Source: Rubritalea squalenifaciens DSM 18772 (GTDB taxonomy: Bacteria; Verrucomicrobiota; Verrucomicrobiia; Verrucomicrobiales; Akkermansiaceae). From it: 64,000 nt of DNA. The notes below the pieces were generated by a model. It ran no database searches and had not been told where the DNA came from. It worked only from the letters and a program-made list of their open reading frames with translations. The stretch's first letter is position 1. Each line of letters begins with the position of its first letter. Both the position numbers and the translations under genes were made by a program. The stretch is from contig NZ_FQYR01000003.1 in the NCBI RefSeq assembly GCF_900141815.1, forward strand, positions 248,001-312,000. Direction: 5' to 3'. Below, piece after piece: positions 1 to 6,896 of the stretch.

Positions 1-267
1 CCGGGGTGGGACGGGAGTTTTTTCATTACCCAGGAAATGGCAGCAGAGGAATATCTCGCCAAGACTCCAGCGATGGAGGAACTGGCCAAGCGCAACGAGG
101 AGTTTCGTCAAGAGTATGATCTGCAGTATGATCGCAGTGATCGGAAGCTGAACATGGTCCTAGGCTACGTCCATCGCTCAGACATCCTTCTGTTGATCGC
201 AGGCCTTCTGATGATCCTAGCGTCAGTGGCGATGAGGAAGATGGAGGCGAGTTTGGAACAACGATGA
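1..267 (+). CDS. C-terminal part of an unknown membrane protein, 5' end outside the window
   Basis: The reading frame is open from the first base of the window, so the ATG at 37 may be internal and the gene may start further left. The visible part has a charged, probably helical stretch rich in Glu, Lys and Arg, then one hydrophobic segment (around residues 50-66 counted from the ATG, including ILLLIAGLLMILASVAM) and a short charged tail. That suggests a membrane anchor near the C-terminus. I do not recognise the family. The stop codon overlaps the start of the next gene (ATGA), which suggests co-translation with it. Confidence 0.55.
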   Translation, partial: PGWDGSFFITQEMAAEEYLAKTPAMEELAKRNEEFRQEYDLQYDRSDRKLNMVLGYVHRSDILLLIAGLLMILASVAMRKMEASLEQR

Positions 268-536
268 AAGCATGGCAGGATAGGTTTTTCCGACTCAACC
301 GTGAGCATGAGGTGGAGTTGGTGGGGAGTTCTCCCGAGAAGGTGATCGAGGTGCTAGAAAATCTGGGTTGGGGCTCTGAGACATCTGCGTGGTATCCGGA
401 TCTGGAGGTTACCTATTTTCGCAAAGGGGAAGAGGAGATGTTTCTGGTTCTCGAAACCTATTTCGATCCCAAGCTAACTGGCCAAGATGAAGAGGTTCGT
501 GAGGTGCAGGAGGCTTTGGAAAACAGTGGGAGTTGA
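264..536 (+). CDS. Small unknown protein, coupled to the preceding gene
   Basis: This is a 90-residue soluble protein with no signal peptide or membrane segment. Its ATG overlaps the stop of the preceding membrane protein by four bases, which is the usual arrangement for translational coupling, so the two probably work together. The N-terminal half has mixed charge and the C-terminal third is strongly acidic. Regularly spaced aromatic residues (WQDRFF, LGWG, WYPDLEVTYF) suggest a small folded alpha/beta domain. I do not recognise a family and assign no function. Confidence 0.6.
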   Translation: MKAWQDRFFRLNREHEVELVGSSPEKVIEVLENLGWGSETSAWYPDLEVTYFRKGEEEMFLVLETYFDPKLTGQDEEVREVQEALENSGS

Positions 537-670
537 TTGAGCTTATTTATTGGAGGGTGAAGGGGGAATGAGTGGTCAATTACATAAACCTTCAGGCGAG
601 ACAGACGGAGCGCGTGTGCTGGGGGAGTTTGTGGTTGGATTTTTTTGATTGCGGCTGTTAGTACTGCGGT

Positions 671-905
671 GTGGCGTTTGATAGATCCAAATACAAAATA
701 GTCAGAGCGAGTGATGTAAGTCACCGTGACGGTATTGGTGTGGAGATATACCGCGATGGGCATATGGTCTGTGAGATTTTTAGAGATGATACGGATCGGA
801 CAAGGACCGTGTGGCTGGCTAAGCAAGATGCCGCTTGAGGCGCTGGAGGGTTTTATTGAGATCTTTAAGGAGAGGGTTGATTGGGAGTTTACTAGCTATG
901 AATAA
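671..905 (+). pseudogene. Small unknown gene broken by one base (frame change near 828-830)
   Basis: Two adjacent frames read like one protein. From the possible GTG at 671 the frame gives protein-like sequence including KYKIVRASDVSHRDGIG and EIFRDDTDRTRTVWLAKQD, then stops at 836-838. Skipping a single base at about 830 continues as PLEALEGFIEIFK and ends at 903-905 with VDWEFTSYE. The joined product would be about 77 residues. The layout resembles small conserved proteins with an HRDG...EIFRDDT...IEIFK...WEF pattern, of unknown function, which I recall but could not search. The final stop overlaps the ATG of the next gene (ATGAATAA), as expected for an operon. It could be a recent pseudogene, a sequencing error or a programmed shift. 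Confidence 0.5.
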
Positions 906-1491
906 AGCAGCGGAGATTTTACAGGAGCATATCAGTGCGATATGGGATGCGGATGATGGTATGCCCAGAGATTATGTAATGGGGTCTCCATTGGGAATGG
1001 CTTTGAACCATATTCATGATTCGGATTCTGAGGCTCTGAGGTGGCTAAGTTATTTTGTGGCTCGCAGGGCATTGCCTTGCTGGGAGTCTTTGTGTGAGGA
1101 ATCGCGGCCAAGAGATGTGCTGGAGATTATTGGGGAGTCATTTCATCGTGGTTTAAATATATCTGATGAAGAATGCAGACCTATTATATCACCCCATCGT
1201 GATTGCCTATATAGTGCTACACAGGGGGCCGCGGATGCTGTGATGCATGCTTCTTGTTATCTCAAGGATGGAAATGTAATGGATGCGATCTATGGTTTGA
1301 GTAGTGCGGATTTAGCTTATGATCATATGTTACTTGAGGATGAATTTCGCAAATGGCTTATTGAGGTGGCGGTTCCTGTTTCTTTTGAGCATCGTGAAAT
1401 GAGCTATGAAGAGCGGGGAGCATTTCGGGTCTCTCAATGTGGGGTGAAGGCTACGATGATGGAACCGATCATTGTTAATTTATCCTTTTAG
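898..1491 (+). CDS. Unknown helical protein, possible partner of the broken small gene
   Basis: I chose the ATG at 898 because a GGGAG lies about ten bases upstream and because it overlaps the end of the frame-broken gene. An earlier TTG in the same frame at 835 has no such support. The product has 197 residues, is acidic and probably all-helical, and lacks a signal peptide or membrane segment. A stretch around residues 55-85 (ARRALPCWESLCEE, then a Pro-Arg pair) faintly resembles helical immunity proteins of toxin systems, but no toxin gene is nearby and I do not assert that role. The sequence is more AT-rich than the flanking housekeeping genes, which would fit accessory DNA. Confidence 0.6.
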   Translation: MNKAAEILQEHISAIWDADDGMPRDYVMGSPLGMALNHIHDSDSEALRWLSYFVARRALPCWESLCEESRPRDVLEIIGESFHRGLNISDEECRPIISPHRDCLYSATQGAADAVMHASCYLKDGNVMDAIYGLSSADLAYDHMLLEDEFRKWLIEVAVPVSFEHREMSYEERGAFRVSQCGVKATMMEPIIVNLSF

Positions 1492-1567
1492 GTCAGAAAT
1501 TGCTGTGGGGTAGTCCCCCCACTTTAGTTTTGACTATCTGTGGGGGGTGGAGCATGAGTTTTGGGGT

Positions 1568-3157
1568 ATGGCTGAGGCGCGTGTAGAACTGGTTGATATT
1601 ATTCTGGCTTTGGAGAATTCCGAGGATGAGGCGGCACGCAAGCGTGCGGTCTGCCGCAAGCTGGGGGTGAAGCCGGAGCGCGTGCAGGAGATGCGCCTGC
1701 AGAAGCATTCCATCGATGCGCGTAAGAAGCAGATCAAGGTGCAGCTGCGCATGGAGGTGGGGATCGATGGTCCTCTGCCGGAGTACGTGCAGCCGGTGCC
1801 TAGCTATCCTGCCCTTAAAGGGGATGAGAAGCGCGTGGTGATCGTGGGCTGCGGGCCTGCGGGGATTTTCGCGGCGCTGCGCAGCATTGAGCTGGGCGTG
1901 AAGCCTATCATTGTGGAGCGCGGCAAGGATGCGAGTACGCGCCGATTCGACCTGGGGCCGATCATGAAGGAGGGCCGGGTGATCGAGGATTCAAACTACT
2001 GCTTCGGTGAAGGTGGTGCGGGTACGTACTCCGACGGCAAGCTGTACACTCGTGCGACGAAGCGCGGTCCTGTGCGCGATGTGTACGAGACGCTGGTGGC
2101 GCACGGTGCACCGCAGAAGATTTTGACAGATGCCCACCCGCACGTGGGCTCGAACCTGCTGCCGAACGTGGTGAAGGCGATGCGCGAGAGCATCCTGACT
2201 GCGGGCGGGGAGGTGCATTTCAATGCGAAGGTGACGGACTTCCTGATGATGGAAGGTGGCAAGAAGATGCGCGGCGTGGTGCTGGCGGATGGCAGGGAGA
2301 TCACTGGTGATGCGGTGATCCTGGCGACGGGGCACAGCGCGCGGGATATCTACAAGCTGCTGGCGGATAAGCATATCCTGCTGGAGCAGAAGCCTTTCGC
2401 CGTGGGCATGCGGATCGAGCATCCGCAGCCGCTCATCGATAGCATCCAGTACTCGTATGATCGCGGGCTGGAGCGTCCGAGGATTCTCCCTGCGGCGCGT
2501 TATCGACTGGCGACGAAGATCGACGGGCGCGGGGTGCATAGCTTCTGCATGTGCCCGGGTGGCTTCATTGTCCCTGCGGCCACGGAGAATGACGAGGTGG
2601 TGGTGAATGGCATGAGCTTGGCACGCCGCGACAGCCCCTTTGCCAATAGCGGCATGGTGGTGACGGTGGAGCCGGAGGATACCGCAGAATTTCAGAAGGA
2701 GCACGGCGTGCTGGCGGGCATCGCCTACCAGAAGGCGCTGGAGATCAAGGCGAGCAAGGCTGGCGGCGGCGTGCAGAAGGCACCGGGCCAGCGGGTGAAG
2801 GATTTCATCGCAGGGAAGCTTTCCGATGAGCTGCCGAAGACGAGCTACTTCCCGGGCCTGACCAGTGCGAGGCTGGACGAGATTCTGCCGCACGATGTGA
2901 GCTACCGCATGAAGATCGGCTTGAAGAAATTCGGCCAGCAGATGAAAGGCTACGTGGGCGAGGAGGCGAACCTCCTTGGTTTCGAGACCAGGACAAGCAG
3001 TCCAGTCAGGATCCCGCGTGACGAGTCTAGCCTGATGCACCCGGAGGTGGAGGGTCTTCTCCCTTGCGGCGAGGGAGCTGGCTATGCCGGCGGTATCGTG
3101 AGTGCCGCGCTGGACGGCATGAAGTGCGCGGAGGCGGCCTTGGCGGCAATCAAGTAG
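1568..3157 (+). CDS. FAD-dependent dehydrogenase of the COG2509 family
   Basis: The protein is a predicted cytoplasmic flavoprotein oxidoreductase whose substrate is not known for this family. From the ATG at 1568 the N-terminal 70 residues form a small basic domain that includes the family's SIDARKKQ motif. A Rossmann dinucleotide-binding motif (VVIVGCGPAG) follows at about residues 90-99. A second FAD-contacting ATGHSARD motif lies in the middle, and GEGAGYAGGIVSAALDG near the C-terminus is the typical closing motif. The length of 529 residues is normal. A GTG at 1547 is an alternative start with a G-rich leader, but the ATG matches the usual family N-terminus better. The gene stands alone, followed by a repeat-bearing spacer. 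Confidence 0.85.
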   Translation: MAEARVELVDIILALENSEDEAARKRAVCRKLGVKPERVQEMRLQKHSIDARKKQIKVQLRMEVGIDGPLPEYVQPVPSYPALKGDEKRVVIVGCGPAGIFAALRSIELGVKPIIVERGKDASTRRFDLGPIMKEGRVIEDSNYCFGEGGAGTYSDGKLYTRATKRGPVRDVYETLVAHGAPQKILTDAHPHVGSNLLPNVVKAMRESILTAGGEVHFNAKVTDFLMMEGGKKMRGVVLADGREITGDAVILATGHSARDIYKLLADKHILLEQKPFAVGMRIEHPQPLIDSIQYSYDRGLERPRILPAARYRLATKIDGRGVHSFCMCPGGFIVPAATENDEVVVNGMSLARRDSPFANSGMVVTVEPEDTAEFQKEHGVLAGIAYQKALEIKASKAGGGVQKAPGQRVKDFIAGKLSDELPKTSYFPGLTSARLDEILPHDVSYRMKIGLKKFGQQMKGYVGEEANLLGFETRTSSPVRIPRDESSLMHPEVEGLLPCGEGAGYAGGIVSAALDGMKCAEAALAAIK

Positions 3158-3166
3158 GTGGTTTTC

Positions 3167-3302
3167 TACCACGGAATACACGGATGGCACAGAAGCGGGG
3201 TTAATGAAACCTTGCTTGATGAAACGGGTGATACTGTTGGCTACTAGCCACATGCTCCTTTTTCCTGCCACAGATTATGAGGGGGTAGAGATAGATTTTT
3301 TC
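3167..3302 (+). repeat. Dispersed repeat, copy A (CCACGGAATACACGG ... GCCACAGATTATG)
   Basis: Two blocks in this spacer recur after yraN in the same order. The first is CTACCACGGAATACACGGA followed by GGCACAGAAG; the second is GCCACAGATTATG followed by a purine-rich stretch and GATTTTTTC. This copy lies before rnhB and the second copy (4331-4499) lies after yraN, so the gene pair is bracketed by related non-coding sequence. It resembles the CACGAAT/CACGGAT-type interspersed repeats found in many environmental bacterial genomes. No gene is visible in it. Confidence 0.6.
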
Positions 3303-3343
3303 TATTCTTGATTCTAAATTCATCATTCTAGATTCTAAGAACT

Positions 3344-3961
3344 ATGCCAGATTTTGAACATGAGTTGGTAGCGATGGGTAAGGGGCACCAGGTGATTGCC
3401 GGGGTGGATGAGGCTGGGCGCGGGCCGCTGGCAGGTCCGGTGTCGGCTGCGGCGGTGATCCTGCCAGAGGGATTCACGCATCCATTGTTAAATGACTCAA
3501 AGAAGCTGAGCGAGAAGAAGCGCGAGCAGATTTATGAGGACCTGATGGCGGACAAGAGCATCCGCTGGGGGCATAGCTACGCGGAGGTGGAGGAGATCGA
3601 TGAAATCAATATTTTGAAAGCCACGCATGCGGCGATGGCGCGTGCGGTGAAGGCACTGGGAGAGCCGGGGGTGTATTGCTTGATCGATGGTCTGGCGGTG
3701 CCGAATTTCCCCTTTGGCTCTGAAGGACTGGTGAAGGGGGACGGCAAGAGTCTTTCCATCGCGGCGGCGAGTATTATTGCAAAGGTGTCGCGTGACCGGA
3801 AAATGCTGGAGTACGCGCAGGAATTCCCCGAGTATAGTTTTGAGAAGCACAAGGGGTACGGTACCAAGGCCCACTTGGAAGCTCTGCAGAACCATGGGCC
3901 TACTCGGATACATCGTCGCTCTTTTGCACCCGTCTCTCAACTTTCCCTGCCGCTTGACTGA
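3344..3961 (+). CDS. rnhB: Ribonuclease HII
   Basis: The enzyme cuts the RNA strand of RNA/DNA hybrids and removes single ribonucleotides misincorporated into DNA. The catalytic N-terminal motif VDEAGRGPLAGPV is at residues 21-33, with the acidic pair Asp22-Glu23. Further acidic residues sit in CLIDGL (near residue 115) and in the SIIAKVSRDRKM segment. The C-terminal GYGTKAHLEAL and HRRSFAPV motifs are family hallmarks. The length of 205 residues is typical. The end of the gene overlaps the start of yraN, a common bacterial pairing, so the two are likely transcribed together. Confidence 0.95.
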   Translation: MPDFEHELVAMGKGHQVIAGVDEAGRGPLAGPVSAAAVILPEGFTHPLLNDSKKLSEKKREQIYEDLMADKSIRWGHSYAEVEEIDEINILKATHAAMARAVKALGEPGVYCLIDGLAVPNFPFGSEGLVKGDGKSLSIAAASIIAKVSRDRKMLEYAQEFPEYSFEKHKGYGTKAHLEALQNHGPTRIHRRSFAPVSQLSLPLD

Positions 3962-4334
3962 CCGGCAGGGCGAGCGCATTGCGCCGCATGAGATCGGCCG
4001 GATGGGGGAAAAGATGGCGCGCCTGCAGCTGATGAAGGAAGGGCGCCGGATCCTCTATAAAAACTTCCGCGGCCCGAAAGGGGGTGAGGTGGACATCGTG
4101 GCCCGTGATGGCGAGGTGCTGACCTTTGTGGAGGTGAAGACCCGCCGCAGGCGCGAGGGTAGCCGTCCGCTGGATGCGGTGACTCCTGCCAAGCAGGAAC
4201 TGATCGAACGCGGAGCCAGAGCCTGGCTGTACATGCTCAAGGAAACCGACTTCCTCTGGCGCTTCGATGTGGTGGAAGTAACCCTGGAAGAAGGCAAGAA
4301 GCCTGAGGTCAATGTGGTGAAGGATTTTTTCTAA
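3954..4334 (+). CDS. yraN: YraN family (UPF0102) putative endonuclease-fold protein
   Basis: This is a small protein with a predicted restriction-endonuclease-like fold. Its cellular role is not established, though it often sits beside rnhB as here. Visible family motifs are GRMGEKMA, NFRGPKGGEVDIVARDG and FVEVKTRR, which carry the conserved Glu, Asp and Glu-x-Lys residues of the nuclease fold. I took the TTG at 3954, which overlaps the rnhB stop and gives 126 residues, the usual family length. An ATG at 3894 would add 20 residues that do not look like the family and would overlap rnhB deeply. The ATG at 4002 would remove the conserved Gly-rich start. Confidence 0.85.
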   Translation: MTDRQGERIAPHEIGRMGEKMARLQLMKEGRRILYKNFRGPKGGEVDIVARDGEVLTFVEVKTRRRREGSRPLDAVTPAKQELIERGARAWLYMLKETDFLWRFDVVEVTLEEGKKPEVNVVKDFF

Positions 4335-4499
4335 CCACAGAATACACGGAAGGGACAGAAAGCTTGCCAGATGGAGCCCTGCTTGAAGGAGCTTGATTGA
4401 TGGAACCATCTAGCCACAGATTATGGGGGATTGGAGACTGATTTTTTTCTGTGCTTGATGGAGTTTTTTACCACGAATTGCACGAATCTCACGAATGGG
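4331..4499 (+). repeat. Dispersed repeat, copy B, plus CACGAAT triplet array
   Basis: This copy follows yraN. CTAACCACAGAATACACGGA with GGGACAGAA (4331-4360) and GCCACAGATTATGGGGGA with GATTTTTTTC (4412-4449) match copy A in order and spacing style. Positions 4470-4499 then hold three spaced CACGAAT-type units (ACCACGAATTG, CACGAATCT, CACGAATGGG). The part CACGAATTGCACGAATC recurs inverted at 7271-7293. No coding sequence is visible. With the hairpins that follow, this fills the gene-free stretch between 4335 and 4683. Confidence 0.6.
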
Positions 4500-4552
4500 G
4501 TCTAGTTGAAGCCTATGCTTGTTGGTGCTTTTGCAGGGTGTCTCGATACGGG

Positions 4553-4670
4553 AAACCCCAATGGGGGTAAGAGTGTAGCCAGCGGTATGCAACCCCGGGC
4601 TTGTGTTGCGGAACCCCTTTGGGGGTCATGCCGGAAGCCAATCTTTTGCGAGGAAACCCGTGTAGGGTTC
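4553..4670 (+). repeat. Cluster of three short AACCC/GGGTT hairpins
   Basis: Three small stem-loops of one design lie in a row. ACCCC-AAT-GGGGGT is at 4555-4568, ACCCC-TTT-GGGGGT at 4613-4626 and AACCC-GTGTA-GGGTT at 4655-4669. Each is preceded by a similar CGGGAA, GCGGAA or GCGAGGAA sequence. A further GCAAC/GTTGC pairing spans 4591-4609. The similarity of stems with different loops suggests compensated copies of one element. None has a T-tract, so they are not ordinary terminators. No gene is visible here. Confidence 0.5.
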
Positions 4671-4683
4671 CGTGGTGGTGATT

Positions 4684-5238
4684 TTATAACCTCTTATAGC
4701 CTTTGTTGAGAAGTTTCCAGCCGCCGGTGGTTCGTTCTAGGTCGTAAATCCATTCTTCTGATGTTTCGGCAGTGCCGTAGGTGGCGCGTATACGCTGAGC
4801 CCCAGATGGAGAAGATGGAAGGCGGAGCACGCGAACGGGGCGGCCTGCGGCATCAGAATAATAGATCCATTCATCTCCTTTGAGTGTCGCACCGTTTTGC
4901 TCAGTTACCCAACGGACGAGTTCTTTGGGGGGTGACTCGTATAGAGGTAGTGTTAGGGCCAATTTTTGGAGGTCAGTGGAATCTGGAGGCGAGAGTGGTA
5001 CGTAGTCCTTGATGAATCTCTGCTCCATAAGTTTTGCAGGTGAAGCTGATGCGCCATATACATAGCTGGGGCCTGATGGCTGCTGAGTCTTTTTGTTGGT
5101 GTGCGCAGTATTGGATTCGGCAGGTGTGCTCTCTGGCTTTGGTAGCTCAGGTTCATCTTTTTGATTACAGCTGATGAGAGCGAGTGGAATAATGATGAGT
5201 AATGCGACACGGTACATGCATGCCATGTTGTATTGCAA
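4684..5238 (-). CDS. Putative lipoprotein, paralogue of the one at 6337-6807
   Basis: The N-terminus is a lipoprotein signal with lipobox ALISC (Cys24 from the first ATG), so the mature protein is probably anchored to a membrane. The ATG eight codons in (5217) would give a more typical 16-residue signal. A Pro/Glu/Asn-rich linker follows, then a folded region ending in WIYDLERTTGGWKLLNKGY. The same C-terminal pattern (W-Y-LERTTGGW-L-K-YK-L) closes the lipoprotein at 6337-6807, so the two are paralogues. I do not recognise the family. The gene lies last in a run of minus-strand small genes and has the 44-bp repeat about 44 bases upstream. Confidence 0.75.
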   Translation of the reverse strand: MQYNMACMYRVALLIIIPLALISCNQKDEPELPKPESTPAESNTAHTNKKTQQPSGPSYVYGASASPAKLMEQRFIKDYVPLSPPDSTDLQKLALTLPLYESPPKELVRWVTEQNGATLKGDEWIYYSDAAGRPVRVLRLPSSPSGAQRIRATYGTAETSEEWIYDLERTTGGWKLLNKGYKRL

Positions 5239-5244
5239 TTTGCT

Positions 5245-5337
5245 TTATTTCAATAAGTTGTTTTGGTTTTGTTCGCCGTGTACTACGGCGCGTTTGGGGC
5301 TAGCCTCAGCAATGGCCGCGGCTTTGAGGTAGGCCAT
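5245..5337 (-). CDS. Possible 30-residue ORF carrying the repeated KAAAIAEASPKRAVV peptide
   Basis: An ATG two bases beyond the TAG of the 174-residue gene opens a 30-codon frame. It reads KAAAIAEASPKRAVV through the 44-bp repeat and ends with a polar tail and TAA. The close spacing would suit translational coupling, and an Ala-rich helix followed by a basic segment is plausible protein. It may instead be a leftover 3' end of a duplicated gene, because the same repeat overlaps the end of the small membrane-protein gene at 6877-7119. There is no independent support. Confidence 0.3.
   Translation of the reverse strand: MAYLKAAAIAEASPKRAVVHGEQNQNNLLK
5282..5325 (+). repeat. 44-bp direct repeat, copy 1
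   Basis: Positions 5282-5325 are identical to 6853-6896 over all 44 bases, beginning ACTACGGCGCG and ending GCCGCGGCTTT, in the same orientation. In both places the repeat sits about 45 bases upstream of a paralogous lipoprotein gene read from the minus strand. A short inverted sequence (CGCCGT/ACGGCG) flanks its start. The simplest explanation is a local duplication of a segment that included the lipoprotein gene and its upstream region. Confidence 0.9.
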
Positions 5338-5339
5338 GA

Positions 5340-5864
5340 CTATGCTCGGTGCGTCACAGGAGGGAGGGTGTCCTCTGGCTGGCTTGCGGGAGCGGTTTCA
5401 ATACAGTGAATATCGCGTAGTTCCAGATGTTTGGAAAATGAGTCCACGCCACCATTGTCCCAACAAAGGAGCCAGCCCTCCCATCCGGAAGAGATGTCTT
5501 GGAGAAATCCCAAGTAATCTCCCTCGATGAGTTTAGTGTGCAGTGGGTCTTCTTCTGTTTGTCCGTCAGAGAGGTCTGCGAGTTCGTTCTCGAAGTCGAG
5601 GTCTAGCACATCCTCCATCATTTCCTCGCAGTCCATCGATTCGCCAAAAACGATTGCGGTTTTCTGGTCGTGGTCAATGAGGTAACCGCCTTCGGCAAAA
5701 GCCCAGTCCATAAGGGCGCCCGTTTCCTTGTATAGTTTGAGGGCTTCAAGAGCATGGTTAAGCCCTGCTGCGAAATCATGTACACAACCAAGGGCGGCCC
5801 AGTTGTCTTCATAGGCTGTTGCGTGTCCGTCTTTAATTACGACAAAATTGGCTCTATGTCCCAT
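5340..5864 (-). CDS. Conserved unknown protein with MGHRANFVV start
   Basis: This is a 174-residue acidic soluble protein. It begins MGHRANFVVIKDG and continues AYEDNWAALGC, a pattern I recall from conserved uncharacterised bacterial proteins of no assigned function. A middle segment (MDWAFAEGGYLIDHD, then AIVFGE) looks like a compact beta-rich domain, followed by a very acidic linker and a Trp-rich SGWEGWLLCWDN segment. No signal peptide or membrane segment is present. The gene follows the 138-residue gene on the same strand after about 55 bases and probably shares its transcript. Function unknown. Confidence 0.7.
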   Translation of the reverse strand: MGHRANFVVIKDGHATAYEDNWAALGCVHDFAAGLNHALEALKLYKETGALMDWAFAEGGYLIDHDQKTAIVFGESMDCEEMMEDVLDLDFENELADLSDGQTEEDPLHTKLIEGDYLGFLQDISSGWEGWLLCWDNGGVDSFSKHLELRDIHCIETAPASQPEDTLPPVTHRA

Positions 5865-5918
5865 AGATCTCTGTCTAACAGTTCGCTGGGGGAGGGCAAG
5901 AAGAAAGCAGTAAGAGGA

Positions 5919-6335
5919 TTATTCTCCCAGTGGTGGTAGAGTGTACAGTACGTCGTCTTCGAATTCGAATGCGTCGGAGATCAGATCCTCTAGAGGGAAG
6001 TTAAGCTTGGGGAATTCCTCGCGGGTGGTGTGGTGGTAGTTGTAGAGTGTTAGTATCCCGGTGATAGAGGTGCTATTCTCAGTGAGGAAATGGTGAAGTG
6101 CTTTGGCGCTTCGGAGCCGCTGGGCGTGGTCATCTTCTTGCTTTAAATAGGAGCCAAAGGCGAAGCCGCAGGTGCAGCCCATGTAGGAGCCGGGCTGGTA
6201 GATGTTCTTGGTGCCAAGGATTTCCTGAGGGAGGCGGTCGTCTTCCATGATGTGGTTCAGAAAGGAGCCGTTGGCTTTATCATTGAGGGTGTGGTCTTCG
6301 TCGTCGGCGAAGGCAATGTAGGCTTGGGTGCACAT
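5919..6335 (-). CDS. Unknown acidic protein
   Basis: The product has 138 residues, is acidic and soluble, and carries a conserved-looking Cys pair in the segment GSYMGCTCGFAFGSY around residue 50, which could bind a metal. The start lies two bases after the stop of the upstream lipoprotein gene, so the two are almost certainly co-transcribed and perhaps translationally coupled. I do not recognise the family and propose no function beyond a likely link with the lipoprotein. Confidence 0.7.
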   Translation of the reverse strand: MCTQAYIAFADDEDHTLNDKANGSFLNHIMEDDRLPQEILGTKNIYQPGSYMGCTCGFAFGSYLKQEDDHAQRLRSAKALHHFLTENSTSITGILTLYNYHHTTREEFPKLNFPLEDLISDAFEFEDDVLYTLPPLGE

Positions 6336-6336
6336 A

Positions 6337-6807
6337 TCAGAGCTTCTTGTATTCTTTACTGAGAACGTTCCAGCCGCCGGTAGTGCGTTCCAGACCGTAG
6401 GTCCATTGGTAGGGGGAGGTTGGGCCTGGGGCGATGATTATTCGGATGCGCATAGGTTCGCTGTGTGATGCGCTTAGGTTAAGCACTCGAACTGCTGGTT
6501 GCGCCGTGTCTGCGGCTACTTGCCACTCCTTCATTTCACCAGTGCGGCGTAAGGCGTGGCCGGATTCTGTCATGACTAGAGAGACCTTACGCTTGGAGCC
6601 ATCATCGTAGAATGGCAGTGTACTCAAAAGGTTCAGAAAGTTAGCGCGCTTGGTGTCTTCTAGCGGGGTTGAATCCGGGATGAATGTTTGCTCTAAGCTT
6701 GGGTATGGGGCTTTGGGGAGTTCTTTTTTGGTGCTAACAATCTTCTCAGTCTCTGTGCGGGTGCAGGCGAGTGTCGTCAGTGCGAAGGCGATGATGAGTA
6801 GGCGCAT
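6337..6807 (-). CDS. Putative lipoprotein, paralogue of the one at 4684-5238
   Basis: A short signal sequence ends in the lipobox TLAC (Cys15), indicating lipid attachment after export. The mature part has 142 residues. It contains LPFYDDGSKRKVSLVM, which parallels LPLYESPPKELVRWV in the other lipoprotein, and ends in WTYGLERTTGGWNVLSKEYK, whose C-terminal block is shared with the paralogue. No enzymatic motif is visible. It heads a compact minus-strand set with the 138- and 174-residue genes. The 44-bp repeat lies about 46 bases upstream. Function unknown. Confidence 0.75.
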   Translation of the reverse strand: MRLLIIAFALTTLACTRTETEKIVSTKKELPKAPYPSLEQTFIPDSTPLEDTKRANFLNLLSTLPFYDDGSKRKVSLVMTESGHALRRTGEMKEWQVAADTAQPAVRVLNLSASHSEPMRIRIIIAPGPTSPYQWTYGLERTTGGWNVLSKEYKKL

Positions 6808-6852
6808 ATCTCGATGAAATGGGGGATTGGGCTGTGTGCTGAAGCGCCGTAG

Positions 6853-6896
6853 ACTACGGCGCGTTTGGGGCTAGCCTCAGCAATGGCCGCGGCTTT
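6853..6896 (+). repeat. 44-bp direct repeat, copy 2
   Basis: This is identical to 5282-5325. Here the repeat overlaps the last codons and the stop of the small membrane-protein gene at 6877-7119 and runs into the leader of the lipoprotein gene. A near-perfect palindrome, GCGCCGTAG-A-CTACGGCGC, spans 6845-6863 at its edge. Read on the minus strand in the frame shifted by one from the membrane-protein gene, the repeat encodes KAAAIAEASPKRAVV, the same peptide as in copy 1. Confidence 0.9.

Noticed and set aside
1991..3271. Long open frame (426 codons) on the minus strand
   Set aside because: It is antisense to the clearly recognised COG2509 flavoprotein and its His/Arg/Leu-rich product is typical of a shadow frame.
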